Positions 7,439-16,304 of a stretch of DNA of 22,413 bases are shown piece after piece (positions within the stretch are counted from its first letter, which is position 1; every line of letters starts with the position of its first letter). The DNA comes from JAYWIG01 sp043789035. Its GTDB lineage: Bacteria; Pseudomonadota; Gammaproteobacteria; Burkholderiales; Burkholderiaceae_E. The translations under genes were made by a program, and so were the position numbers. The stretch spans positions 1-22,413 of the forward strand of contig JAYWIG010000001.1 of assembly GCA_043789035.1 (NCBI GenBank), read 5' to 3'. The notes below the pieces were generated by a model. It saw only the letters and a list, made by a program, of their open reading frames with translations. It was not told where the DNA came from and searched no databases.

Positions 7439-8857
7439 TTATTTCACTAAAACACAATTAGCGCTAAACCCCTTTGCCTGAAGCACAGCTGCCGCAGCAA
7501 ACGCTAAATCTTCTCGCCAAGGCGGTGCAATAATTTGAATTCCGATTGGCATTGCCTCCGTAGTTGATCTATGCGGCGCAACCAGCACCGGTAACCCGAT
7601 AAACGATATCGGTTGTGTGAGAATGCCCATCGCTGGCCGACAGGGCATTTTTTGCCCATTGATTTCTATCCACTCAGTGCCTATGGTGGGCGCCGACATT
7701 GGCGTTGCGGGGGCTATCAAGATATCGTGCTTTTCGAAAAGCTTTAATGCTTCGTCTCGAAAATGTCGGCGGTAACGTTGGGCCTTTAAATACCATTGTG
7801 CGGGCGAAAGTGCGCCAGCAATAAACCGGTCAACCGACAGGGGCTCTAGCTCTGCTTGATGGGTACGTAGCCATGGTGTGTGTAAAGCGCCGCCTTCCGC
7901 ATTGGTGATCAGAAAAGCGGCGGCTCGACCGAGACTAGCATTGGGTAACTCAACTTCATCGTTTGCGCCAAGAAGGCTAGCTGCCAATTTCGATGTTGCG
8001 GTTGCATAAGCACCGGCGTTGACATCGAAGTAGCCGCTGAGTCGAGCCGCTCGTACTGGGCGGCCATCGATAGAGGGAAATGACCCATCTAAATTGGCCG
8101 CAGTAATCGGTGCTATGGAAGGGGCGCTATATCCGGGGTCCAGCTTGTCGCTGCCTTGCAGCATGTTGTAGGCAAGTGCCAAATCATAAATGTCGCGCGC
8201 AAAAGGCCCTAGGTGATCTAAGCTTGCAACAAAAGGAAATGTTCCTCGGCGCGAAAGCCTGCCGAAGGTGGGTTTCAAGCCATAGATGCCATTGAGCGAA
8301 GCGGGAACGCGGATAGAACCATTTGTGTCAGACCCTAAACTAATCGGCACCATCCCGCTCGCAACCGCCACTGCTGAGCCACCCGACGATCCACCACCGA
8401 TGCGGGTGATATCCCAAGCATTTCGCGATGGCCCGTAATGCGTGTTCTCGGTGGTAAAGCCGTATGCAAACTCGTCCATATTCAGGCAACCTGCCAACAT
8501 TCCTCCGGTGTTGCACATGCGCTCCACAAGGTATGAATCGTGCGCAGCCGCTGGTGCGCTGGCATAAACCTTTGAGCCTGCAATAGTCGGAACTCCTGCG
8601 ACATCAAATAGATTCTTTACCGCATAGGGGATTGCGCAAAATGGTTGTTCGGCGGCTTTCTCCTTACCCAAACTATCTAAACGTTTGGCCTCCGCTCGCA
8701 TACGGGCACTCGTAATTTCGGTAAAGGCATTAAACGTTGGGTTTTCTTTATCAATGGTACTTAAATGCGCATCTGCGATTTCAAGAGCACTCACCTCACC
8801 TTTGGTAAATAGTGCGCTTAGCTGCTTTGCTGACTGTCGGTTTAAGGTTGTAGTCAT
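7439..8857 (-). CDS. atzE: AtzE-like amidase-signature hydrolase (1-carboxybiuret hydrolase catalytic subunit)
   Basis: The 472-residue cytoplasmic enzyme belongs to the amidase-signature family. The Ser-cisSer-Lys triad is complete: K81 in PYAVKNLFD, S157 in IGGGSSGGSA and S181 in SDTNGSIRVPASLNG. The spacings (76 and 24 residues) equal those I recall for AtzE of Pseudomonas sp. ADP. AtzE works with the small AtzG subunit to remove ammonia from 1-carboxybiuret, giving 1,3-dicarboxyurea; the pair resembles GatA with GatC. The gene starts in an ATGA overlap with atzG (8854-8857) and is followed by atzH. The alternatives are another GatA-like amidase, but the DUF4089 partner and DUF3225 neighbour make AtzE much the best reading. 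The physiological substrate in a host without a nearby atzD remains uncertain. Confidence 0.9.
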   Translation of the reverse strand: MTTTLNRQSAKQLSALFTKGEVSALEIADAHLSTIDKENPTFNAFTEITSARMRAEAKRLDSLGKEKAAEQPFCAIPYAVKNLFDVAGVPTIAGSKVYASAPAAAHDSYLVERMCNTGGMLAGCLNMDEFAYGFTTENTHYGPSRNAWDITRIGGGSSGGSAVAVASGMVPISLGSDTNGSIRVPASLNGIYGLKPTFGRLSRRGTFPFVASLDHLGPFARDIYDLALAYNMLQGSDKLDPGYSAPSIAPITAANLDGSFPSIDGRPVRAARLSGYFDVNAGAYATATSKLAASLLGANDEVELPNASLGRAAAFLITNAEGGALHTPWLRTHQAELEPLSVDRFIAGALSPAQWYLKAQRYRRHFRDEALKLFEKHDILIAPATPMSAPTIGTEWIEINGQKMPCRPAMGILTQPISFIGLPVLVAPHRSTTEAMPIGIQIIAPPWREDLAFAAAAVLQAKGFSANCVLVK

Positions 8858-9057
8858 GGAGTTACTCTGTAGATTGCAACTAATTCTTCTTCTAAGCCTA
8901 GTTCAACTTTATCGAGTGCCGCTGCCATGCGCCCGGCCAGTTGGAGATACATCACCACGGCAGGGAGTTTTTCATCGCTTAACGGAATTCCCTGCAACTT
9001 TGCCACTGCCTTTGCATAGGCTTCTATGTTTGTTTTGTCTTCAATTTCAATACTCAT
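8854..9057 (-). CDS. atzG: AtzG-like small subunit of 1-carboxybiuret hydrolase (DUF4089)
   Basis: The 67-residue product matches the DUF4089/AtzG family in length and in its GatC-like helical pattern, for example AYAKAVAKLQGIPLSDEKLP followed by a leucine-rich second half. AtzG is required to stabilise and activate AtzE. The start at 9057 is preferred because AGAGGA lies at good distance upstream; an in-frame ATG at 9078 would add seven residues and would put that ribosome binding site inside the gene. It follows the second ATPase gene by 28 bp and overlaps atzE by 4 bp, consistent with fixed stoichiometry. Small size makes it easy to miss in automatic annotation. Confidence 0.88.
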   Translation of the reverse strand: MSIEIEDKTNIEAYAKAVAKLQGIPLSDEKLPAVVMYLQLAGRMAAALDKVELGLEEELVAIYRVTP

Positions 9058-9085
9058 GTCGTCCTCTTTATTGAACATTAAACCG

Positions 9086-10042
9086 CTAACTTGTAACCAA
9101 GTGACAACTCACCTGATGATGGTCCACTTCTTTGAGCTCAGGCATCGTTAATCCACACTTTTCGATGCTACTGGCGCAACGACCGTAGAAGCGACACGAC
9201 GTTGCGCTTGGGTTGATGGGGCTTTGCGGTTCGACGTCTTTCATCAAACTAGCTAGGGCACCTAGGCCCGCAAGCCTTCTCTCAACAGAAGGGATTGAGG
9301 CAATTAGTGCTTTGGTGTAAGGGTGTTTGGCTGATGTAAATACCGAATGTGCTGCACCAGATTCCATAAGCTTACCCATATACATCACCATCACATCATC
9401 ACATAGTAGCCGAACTATATTGAGATCGTGCGATACAAAGATCATCGCAATCTTCATCTCATCTCTGAGTTTAGCGAGTGTTTGCAACACAACAGCTTGT
9501 ACAGAAACATCTAAGGCTGCGGTAGGCTCATCGAGTACTAGGAGCTTTGGTTCGAGCACGATAGCCCTGGCGATTCCAACCCTTGCTAACTGGCCACCTG
9601 AGAGTTGATGAGGATAGCGATAAAGATAGATATCAGGCAGGCCGACCGCTGCAACCGCTGCTTCTACTTTCGCTTTGAGATCTGCACGAGGTGCTAAGCG
9701 TCGCAGGGGTTCTGCGATTGCATCGAAGGCATGAAAGCTTGGGTTAATACTGCCGAGCGCGTCTTGGAATACCATTTGAATGTCGCGACGCTTTGCGTGT
9801 TTGGCCATATTCTTGGTCGCAACCTTACCAATGTCCTCACCATCGAAAACAAGCGAGCCGCTAGTGATATCGAGCGTGCGAGTAATTAAGCGTGCGAGCG
9901 TTGATTTACCGCAACCTGACTCACCGACCAGCCCAAGGGTTTTGCCCGCTTCTAACTTGAGTGAAACCCCATCGACTGCATGTAAAACGCCGTGTTTGTT
10001 TCCGAGCATAAAGTGCTTATGCACATCTTTTAACTCAAGCAT
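9086..10042 (-). CDS. Dipeptide-type ABC transporter ATP-binding protein (DppF/OppF-like)
   Basis: The 318-residue ATPase has Walker A GESGCGKS (40-47), signature LSGGQ (147-151), Walker B LLVLDEP (167-173) and switch histidine H205. It ends in the oligopeptide-transporter C-terminal domain with cysteines in a CRFYGRC...KC...SCH arrangement, which in some DppD-type ATPases holds an iron-sulfur cluster. The fused architecture, VFQDALGSINPS near 91-102 and the HPYTKALIASIP segment place it in the Dpp/Opp family. It overlaps the preceding ATPase gene by 8 bp and completes a five-gene importer. Position directly before atzG, in the same operon as amidases, argues that the cargo is an amide or ureide rather than a peptide (inference). 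Confidence 0.88.
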   Translation of the reverse strand: MLELKDVHKHFMLGNKHGVLHAVDGVSLKLEAGKTLGLVGESGCGKSTLARLITRTLDITSGSLVFDGEDIGKVATKNMAKHAKRRDIQMVFQDALGSINPSFHAFDAIAEPLRRLAPRADLKAKVEAAVAAVGLPDIYLYRYPHQLSGGQLARVGIARAIVLEPKLLVLDEPTAALDVSVQAVVLQTLAKLRDEMKIAMIFVSHDLNIVRLLCDDVMVMYMGKLMESGAAHSVFTSAKHPYTKALIASIPSVERRLAGLGALASLMKDVEPQSPINPSATSCRFYGRCASSIEKCGLTMPELKEVDHHQVSCHLVTS

Positions 10043-11015
10043 GATGGCATCTCACGAATCGGCTCGCGTAATCTTTGACGACTGGCAAAGTGGCTCTGCA
10101 AGTCTCGGTGACTTGTCCACAGCGCTCTGAGAATCGACATTCAGGAAGATCAGTTCGCCGTAAATCGGGGATTGCCCCCGCAATGGAAGCTAAATCACTT
10201 AATTGGCCTTCGCCCTGTGGTGTAGAACGAATCAGTTGCTTTGTGTAAGGGTGCTTAGGCTGTTGAAACATTGCCACGGTGTCAGCACCTTCTACTACCT
10301 GACCTGCGTGCATGACCACAATACGATCGCACACTTGTGCAGCTAAATGCAAATCATGGGTGATTAACAGGGTTGCCATATTGCGCTCTTTGGCAAGATC
10401 GCTGATCAAAGCCATCACACTGGCTTGAGTTGTAACGTCTAAGCCGGTGGTTGGTTCGTCTGCGATTAGGAGTGCGGGCCTGGAAGCTAAGGCCAACGCA
10501 ATCATGACTCGCTGGCACATTCCACCAGATAGTTCGAACGGATAAGCATGATAGCGACGCTCAGGATCAGGAATTTTGACCTCTGCTAAAGCGGCGATTG
10601 CACGTGCTTTCATATTGGAACCTAGAATTGCTTGATGCCTTTTCAGCACATCTTCTAACTGCTTTCCAATCGGTCGAATCGGGTTGAGGGCGGCCTTTGG
10701 GTTCTGGAAAATCATCGATAGTTCGCGGCCACGAATATCGTTAATATCGTTCGTGGTGAAAAGATTTAAACCGCCAAAAATCGCTTCGCCAGAAGTGATA
10801 TGTGCTGCCTTGTCTAATAGCCAGAGAATGGCATACGACAGCACACTTTTGCCAGAGCCACTTTCACCAACTAAGCCAACGGTTTGACCTTTAGAAATTT
10901 CAATGCTTACGTTATCTAAGGCTTTGACGGTGCCGGATCGGGTTTTGAATTCCAAGCTCAAGTTTCGAACACTCAATATTGGGGCTGAAACATCTGGGGC
11001 AGCAGTATCCATCAT
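10035..11015 (-). CDS. Dipeptide-type ABC transporter ATP-binding protein (DppD/OppD-like)
   Basis: The 326-residue ATPase has Walker A GESGSGKS (50-57), the MIFQNPKAALNPI segment characteristic of the OppD group, signature LSGGMCQR (162-169), Walker B LLIADEP (182-188) and switch histidine H220. The C-terminal tail carries four cysteines (CRFSERC, then TC, then RCHH), like its partner. It pairs with the DppF-like ATPase to form the heterodimeric motor. It starts in an ATGA overlap (11012-11015) with the permease gene; a second Met lies at codon 2. Family is clear, cargo inferred only from the operon. Confidence 0.88.
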   Translation of the reverse strand: MMDTAAPDVSAPILSVRNLSLEFKTRSGTVKALDNVSIEISKGQTVGLVGESGSGKSVLSYAILWLLDKAAHITSGEAIFGGLNLFTTNDINDIRGRELSMIFQNPKAALNPIRPIGKQLEDVLKRHQAILGSNMKARAIAALAEVKIPDPERRYHAYPFELSGGMCQRVMIALALASRPALLIADEPTTGLDVTTQASVMALISDLAKERNMATLLITHDLHLAAQVCDRIVVMHAGQVVEGADTVAMFQQPKHPYTKQLIRSTPQGEGQLSDLASIAGAIPDLRRTDLPECRFSERCGQVTETCRATLPVVKDYASRFVRCHHA

Positions 11016-11893
11016 GTTCGCTTCTTCGGGTCGATGATGTCGCGCAAGCCATCACCCATGAGGTTAAAACAAAATACTGCCAACATCAGAACGGCACCCG
11101 GAAAAAGGGCGACCCACCATTCACCCGACACAATATATTGAGCGCCTTCGGCCACCATAATTCCCCACTCTGCTTCAGGCGGCCTTACACCTAAACCGAT
11201 GAATGAAAGGCCTGCAGCATTCAAAATTGCCCAACCCATATTGAGTGAAATTTGCACTGCGAGGGGTGGAAATACGTTGGGCATGATGTGAACAAAAAGT
11301 GTTCTTAATTCACTGTTACCTGCTAGCTTGGCCGCTTCAACAAAACCAGCATCACGCCGCACGTTTACTTCAGTGCGTGTGACGCGAATGTAAAACGGTA
11401 AATTAATAATCGCGGTGGCAAGAATGATGTTGCCAATCGTATTGCCCATGGCTGCGACGATGCCCATCGCTAAAACAAAAAGTGGGAACGCCATTATCAG
11501 TTCAGATAATCGACTGATGAGGATGTCTGTCCAGCCGCCGAAGTAACCTGCCAGTGCTCCAAGAGACGATCCGATCACGACAGATGCCGCTACGGCAGCA
11601 AGCGCTAACCCTAAATCGAGTCTTGTCGCCACCAGCACCCTCGAAAGTACGTCTCTGCCAAGTGCATCGGTGCCAAACCAGTGCTTCGCAGAAGGCGGCG
11701 TCATAGGTGCACCGGCGCTCGTGTTCAAGGGGTCGAAAGGCGCGATATATGGGCCGATCAACGCAATGACAACGAAGAATGCAAACAAAACAAAGGCGAA
11801 TGCCGTGATGTAGTTTTCTCCCAAAACATACCGAAATGATGCAAATCGTTTTTGTTTTTTTGTAGCGCCTACTGCTAACGTGGACGTATTCAT
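11012..11893 (-). CDS. Dipeptide-type ABC transporter permease (DppC/OppC-like)
   Basis: The 293-residue inner-membrane protein begins with the OppC-type N-terminal helix (about 30-50) and the periplasmic motif HWFGTDALGRDVLSRVL (71-87), a hallmark of this subfamily. The EAA loop is visible as FVEAAKLAGNSELRTLFVHI, followed by MPNVFPPLAVQ. The ending GDGLRDIIDPKKR is typical. It pairs with the DppB-like permease encoded 2 bp upstream. The family transports di- and oligopeptides, nickel chelates, glutathione and other small organics, so membership alone does not name the cargo. Confidence 0.88.
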   Translation of the reverse strand: MNTSTLAVGATKKQKRFASFRYVLGENYITAFAFVLFAFFVVIALIGPYIAPFDPLNTSAGAPMTPPSAKHWFGTDALGRDVLSRVLVATRLDLGLALAAVAASVVIGSSLGALAGYFGGWTDILISRLSELIMAFPLFVLAMGIVAAMGNTIGNIILATAIINLPFYIRVTRTEVNVRRDAGFVEAAKLAGNSELRTLFVHIMPNVFPPLAVQISLNMGWAILNAAGLSFIGLGVRPPEAEWGIMVAEGAQYIVSGEWWVALFPGAVLMLAVFCFNLMGDGLRDIIDPKKRT

Positions 11894-11895
11894 GA

Positions 11896-12909
11896 TTAAC
11901 CTTCCAACCGAACGCGTGGATCGATCACGGTGTAGAGTAAGTCAATCACTAAATTTAGTAATACATACAGCACGGCCATCGTCAAAACAAAGCCTTGCAC
12001 AGGAGCATAGTCGGAGGCAATTAAAGACTCAACCGCGAATGAACCAATGCCAGGCCATGCAAATACTTTTTCGACCAATACATTGGAGCCAAGTAAAAAT
12101 GAAAACACCATCCCAAGCGTTGTTAATACTGGTAGTAAGGCATTGTGAAAGGCGTATGTAATCAATACGGTGTTACGTTTTAATCCGAAGCTTTTTGCGG
12201 TTCGTATGTAGTCTGAACTCAGAACTGCCAGCATTGATGCTCTGGTCATTCGCGCCAGGGGAGCCAACACAAACAGAGCCAAGGTTAATGCGGGCAGCAA
12301 CATTTGTTTCAATGCCGCAATAAACAAGGCCGGGTCACGGGCAATCAAGCTATCGATTAAATAGAATCCAGTGACCGGACTTGGTGGCGAAAAGTAAGGG
12401 TCGAGCCGACCGATAGGTGACGGCGCAATGCCAAGTTGCAAATAGAAAATATAGGAAAACAACAAGCCTGTGAAAAACGTCGGCAGCGAAACCCCAGCGG
12501 TGGTTATTAGCCGACACAAGTGGTCTATCCAAGAGCCAGGCCTTGTTGCTGCAGCAATCCCAAGTGGAATGGCAACAACCAAGGCGAAAACCAAGCCCAT
12601 TAAGGTTAGCTCTAACGAAGCAGGCAAACGCTCTATTACCTCGGTTAGCACGGGTTGGCCGGTGTTGAGCGACATGCCGAGATCTCCTCGGGCTAGTTGC
12701 TTTACATAAACGAAAAACTGCTCCGGTAAAGACTTGTCAAGCCCAAGTTTCTGCCGAATTTGCTCAATCGCTTCGGTCGTACCAGCAGGCCCTGCAAAGA
12801 AGGCTGCAGGGTCACCAGGCAAAGCGCGCGTGAGAATAAAAGTAATTACAACTACCCCAATGAGATTGGGAAGTGCTGACAGTATTCTCTTACCGATCAC
12901 GCGCCACAT
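11896..12909 (-). CDS. Dipeptide-type ABC transporter permease (DppB/OppB-like)
   Basis: The 337-residue membrane protein opens with the standard DppB start (a helix at about 10-30, then LPGDPAAFFAGP). It then has QIRQKLGLDKSLPEQFFVYV and GDLGMSLNTGQPVLTEVIER, both conserved in DppB. The EAA loop reads YIRTAKSFGLKRNTVLITYA, and the protein ends in VIDLLYTVIDPRVRLEG. It lies 5 bp after the binding-protein gene and 2 bp before the DppC-like gene. With them and the two ATPases it makes a complete importer. Confidence 0.88.
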   Translation of the reverse strand: MWRVIGKRILSALPNLIGVVVITFILTRALPGDPAAFFAGPAGTTEAIEQIRQKLGLDKSLPEQFFVYVKQLARGDLGMSLNTGQPVLTEVIERLPASLELTLMGLVFALVVAIPLGIAAATRPGSWIDHLCRLITTAGVSLPTFFTGLLFSYIFYLQLGIAPSPIGRLDPYFSPPSPVTGFYLIDSLIARDPALFIAALKQMLLPALTLALFVLAPLARMTRASMLAVLSSDYIRTAKSFGLKRNTVLITYAFHNALLPVLTTLGMVFSFLLGSNVLVEKVFAWPGIGSFAVESLIASDYAPVQGFVLTMAVLYVLLNLVIDLLYTVIDPRVRLEG

Positions 12910-12914
12910 TGAGG

Positions 12915-14543
12915 TTAGGCTTTCTTCGAAATCTGACGATAGTCAGGCTGCAAATGGAACCAATACGTATAGCCTTCAATGTTTTTTTGCATCGCTACAT
13001 CAGCCCTTGGTTGAAAAAGGGGAACGCGCGGCACTTCCTCGAAAGCAACTTTAATCATGTCTTTCACCATGCTGTCGTAAATCGATTTGCTTTCAGCAAA
13101 ACGAGCGTTGGTAATTAACTTATCTAAATTCGCGTTTTGATAGGACATGGTGTTGAACACAGCGTTCTGACCGTGATAACACCAGTAGAAAAAATACTCA
13201 GCATAGTTTAGCCAACCACCAAAGCGATTGATAATCAGCGGCATATCTTTCCTCAGCAGCGCAGCGCGCCAGTTAGCGCCCGGTACTTTGTTCAACGTCG
13301 CCTTAATACCGATGGCAGCAAGCGCTTCTTGAATAAAAGTCGCCATAGGTTCTCCGACTGTGGCACCTCCTAAATCGAATGACAGTTGCGTCTCGAAACC
13401 ATTCGGAAAACCGGCTTCTGCTAACAATGCTTTTGCTTTAGCCAGATCAGATGTGTAACCCGTTGCTTGGGGCCATGCCGTTGTAGCTGGGACGTTGCTT
13501 GCCGCCCCCGAAAGCTTGACACCCCGACCGTAAATCGCAGCTTCCCAAAGCTTGTCGTAAGGCACTGCATAAGCAATCGCTTGGCGCACTTTCACGTTAT
13601 TGAACGGTGGCTTCGTAGTGTTCATGCCGAGATACCAAATGGCATTTTCAATCGGCACTGAAGCCACTTTGACGGACGCTTTCTCTGATGCAAGCTCGTT
13701 AAAGTCTTTAGGCGGCATGTCATAAGTCATGTCGATGTCGCCCTTGGTAAGCAGCGCACGACGATTGCCCGCTGATGGAACATCTCGTTGAATGACGCGC
13801 TTTAGTTTGGGTAGCGGGCCATTTTTCCAATCGTCGTAACGGGTATAAATAATTTCTTGGCCCGGGCGAAATGCTTCGACTTTAAAAGCGCCACCACCAG
13901 CCGTATTTGTCTTTAGCCAAGTAGCGGCCCAAGGGTCTTGCTCGGTAGCGTTTTTCTTGGCCAAAGTCGAGTTGTAAACGCATGCTACTGGTACGGCCAT
14001 ATTCGACATTGACAGCTTATCTTTGCGTACAAACTTTACCCGGAAGGTATGGTCGTCGAGCGCTTCAAATTGGGCTGTGTCTTCGAGTGAACCAGCTTTC
14101 ATTTGAAATTGTGGAAAACCACCCATGGCAAGTGCCCTATCGAAAGACCACTTCACATCCTTTGCAGTGACTGGTGTGCCATCATGAAACTTGGCATTCT
14201 TCCTTAAGAAAAATGTGACGCCACTGCCGTCTTTGGCAATGTCCCATCGCTCAGCTAACTCAGGCTCTAACTTATTAAAGTCATACGACATATTGCCATC
14301 GGCCATTTTCTTTTTGCCGAATGTCATGAGCCTATCGTAGGCGAGCCATGCAACACCGTAGGAGGGGCGGTTGGCACCCACGCCGTGAATGTCGAGCATG
14401 TTTGGCCCAATTTCGTTGGCGACAATGAGAGTTTCGGCTCTTCTATCCTGTGCTGCGACGCTGGGTAGGTAAGAGCCAGCGCTGACCGCCGTAGCGGCGA
14501 TGCCAGAGTTGACTAAGAAGTTGCGTCTAGGTTGTTCTCTCAT
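12915..14543 (-). CDS. Tat-exported ABC substrate-binding protein, family 5 (DppA/OppA-like)
   Basis: The 542-residue protein starts MREQPRRNFLVNSG, a twin-arginine (Tat) signal with R6-R7, a hydrophobic stretch and probable cleavage after SVAA near residue 31. The mature part is a family-5 extracellular solute-binding protein: LEPELAERWDIAKDGSGVTF, FHDGTPVTAKDVKWSFDRAL, then KVRQAIAYAVPYDKL and a C-terminal domain ending near the QPDYRQISKK tail. It would deliver cargo to the DppBC/DppDF proteins encoded downstream. AGGAAA is well placed before the ATG, and allophanate hydrolase ends 9 bp upstream. Tat export implies folding in the cytoplasm first. The ligand is inferred to be a ureide or amide from the operon, not from the sequence. 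Confidence 0.88.
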   Translation of the reverse strand: MREQPRRNFLVNSGIAATAVSAGSYLPSVAAQDRRAETLIVANEIGPNMLDIHGVGANRPSYGVAWLAYDRLMTFGKKKMADGNMSYDFNKLEPELAERWDIAKDGSGVTFFLRKNAKFHDGTPVTAKDVKWSFDRALAMGGFPQFQMKAGSLEDTAQFEALDDHTFRVKFVRKDKLSMSNMAVPVACVYNSTLAKKNATEQDPWAATWLKTNTAGGGAFKVEAFRPGQEIIYTRYDDWKNGPLPKLKRVIQRDVPSAGNRRALLTKGDIDMTYDMPPKDFNELASEKASVKVASVPIENAIWYLGMNTTKPPFNNVKVRQAIAYAVPYDKLWEAAIYGRGVKLSGAASNVPATTAWPQATGYTSDLAKAKALLAEAGFPNGFETQLSFDLGGATVGEPMATFIQEALAAIGIKATLNKVPGANWRAALLRKDMPLIINRFGGWLNYAEYFFYWCYHGQNAVFNTMSYQNANLDKLITNARFAESKSIYDSMVKDMIKVAFEEVPRVPLFQPRADVAMQKNIEGYTYWFHLQPDYRQISKKA

Positions 14544-14552
14544 TGCAGTTTC

Positions 14553-16283
14553 CTATTTAAGTAAAGTTAAAGAGTCGTTTTTATTAAGGCTTTTAATGTA
14601 GTTTCGCCAGCCACCAAAAGCAGAAATATTTTTGGCATTTTCAAGGGCCGCTGGTTCGCAGATGAAACCTTGCACGTAGCTGCCATCCACCAGCTTTAGC
14701 GTGCCAATCCCCAACGGCGCCGGAATTAGCGACACAAAGCTGCCGAAGTCTTCCATGGTCATTTCCCATATCTCTAGGGCAATCGATTTTCCTCTAGCAC
14801 CGACGTGTTTTAGACCCGGTTTGGGTGGAGTAGTGTTAGGCAGTGCATAAAGTTCATACTCTGCAGCAGTACTTGTAATTTTCTGTAGTACCGCGCCACG
14901 GTCGGCCAATTGTGAATTGAGTGGCATTCCTGAAAGGTGCGCTCCAACGACCGCAACTTGTTTTCTAGCATTCATCGACGGGCAAAGCTTTTGCCACAAC
15001 TCTAAGACCGGCATCTCGTTGTTTAACTGTCCTAGCATTGCACCGACATGGGTAATCGTTGAAGCCTGCATAAACTTTTGTGCATACTGGGCCAGAGTGA
15101 TGTCGCTGCCCGCCTGCCCGACAAGCGTAATGCCGAATGGCAGATTGGGTGCTTTAAAGCCAGCAGGAATTGATATCGCAGCCATATCTAAAAGATTGAC
15201 AAAGTTGGTGTAGAACCCGAGGTTGCGATTCAAGGCGATTGGGTCGGCTTGCATCTGCGCAATGGTGTAGGTGGTTGGCGTTGTTGGTAGCAAAAGAAAG
15301 TCGACGCTACTCATCAGCGCATCTTTCTTCCGCTTTGCAATCGCTAATTCTGCTTGCACCGAGAACAAATCACTGGCGTAATAATTGCTACCTTGCGCAA
15401 TAATGTTTCGCACGGGCTCGAACACGGCTTCGGAATGCGCATCGAAGAACGCCTGAATTGCTTGATAGCGTTCAGCAACAAAGGCGCTTTCATATAAAGC
15501 TGCTGCAGCTTTCGCTAGCGGCGTATAGTCAAATTCAACTGCTTGTCCGCCAATTGAGATTAGCTGCGCAACGGCATTTTCGAAGGTGTTTGCTGAATCG
15601 CTATCACCGAAAAATTCAAGGCTAGCTGGCACGCCAAATTTGAAGTGAGATTTCGCTTGTTTTATTTCGACAGGGACGATGCGAGAAAACGGGTCATCTT
15701 CATCAAATCCTTGGGCGGCGGCGAGCACCTTTATTGCTGTGGTTATATCGCGTGCAAAAATCGAAACGCAGTCGATGCTTTGCGAAGCAGGTAATACACC
15801 GGCGCAACTAATCATGCCTCGGCTTGGCTTGATTCCTACAATATTGTTGAGTGCAGCAGGTACTCTGCCTGAGCCAGCAGTGTCCGTACCGAGCGCGAAG
15901 TCCACTTGGCCTATAGCAACCGCGACTGCGGAGCCAGAGCTTGAGCCGCCGGAAATATAGGTTGGGTCAAAGGCGTTTTCGCAGGCGCCAAAAGGAGAGC
16001 GTGTGCCGTTAAGGCCGCACGCGAATTGGTCAAGATTCGTTTTGCCGAGCAATGAGGCACCAGCTTGTAATAGTTTGGTAACGACTGTTGCGTTCTTTGC
16101 AGCTTCAAAAGCAAACTCTTTGCATCCGGCTGTCGTGACGAAATTGGCAACGTCGATGTTGTCTTTTACCGCAAACGTTAATCCGTTGAGCGGCGAGGCA
16201 CTCGAATGTTCCTGCCAAATCAATGGCTGATCAAATTGATTGATCCAAATATGCTGCGGTACATGATTGGGTTGGGCTGTCAT
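14553..16283 (-). CDS. atzF: Allophanate hydrolase (AtzF-like)
   Basis: The enzyme hydrolyses allophanate to ammonia and CO2. The amidase-signature domain carries the triad at K40 (FAVKDNID), S114 (ISGGSSSGSA) and S138 (TDTAGSGRVPAAL), spaced 74 and 24 residues apart as I recall for AtzF of Pseudomonas sp. ADP. The separate C-terminal allophanate-hydrolase domain begins near 441 (VAVVGAHLSGMPLN) and includes EIWEMTMEDFGSFVSLIPAP and the ending FGGWRNYI. With the ATG at 16283 the protein is 576 aa. In-frame ATGs at 16340 and 16355 would put the predicted promoter and operator inside the gene and have no ribosome binding site, so I reject them. It is the first gene of the minus-strand operon, 9 bp before the binding-protein gene. 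The two-domain architecture separates it from plain amidases and from GatA. Confidence 0.92.
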   Translation of the reverse strand: MTAQPNHVPQHIWINQFDQPLIWQEHSSASPLNGLTFAVKDNIDVANFVTTAGCKEFAFEAAKNATVVTKLLQAGASLLGKTNLDQFACGLNGTRSPFGACENAFDPTYISGGSSSGSAVAVAIGQVDFALGTDTAGSGRVPAALNNIVGIKPSRGMISCAGVLPASQSIDCVSIFARDITTAIKVLAAAQGFDEDDPFSRIVPVEIKQAKSHFKFGVPASLEFFGDSDSANTFENAVAQLISIGGQAVEFDYTPLAKAAAALYESAFVAERYQAIQAFFDAHSEAVFEPVRNIIAQGSNYYASDLFSVQAELAIAKRKKDALMSSVDFLLLPTTPTTYTIAQMQADPIALNRNLGFYTNFVNLLDMAAISIPAGFKAPNLPFGITLVGQAGSDITLAQYAQKFMQASTITHVGAMLGQLNNEMPVLELWQKLCPSMNARKQVAVVGAHLSGMPLNSQLADRGAVLQKITSTAAEYELYALPNTTPPKPGLKHVGARGKSIALEIWEMTMEDFGSFVSLIPAPLGIGTLKLVDGSYVQGFICEPAALENAKNISAFGGWRNYIKSLNKNDSLTLLK

Positions 16284-16304
16284 ATCCGAGTAAAGCTGGC
16301 TTTG

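Noticed and set aside
7439..9057. GatA/GatC tRNA amidotransferase subunits
   Set aside because: No GatB is present, and the DUF4089 partner, DUF3225 neighbour and allophanate hydrolase in the same operon fit AtzGE.
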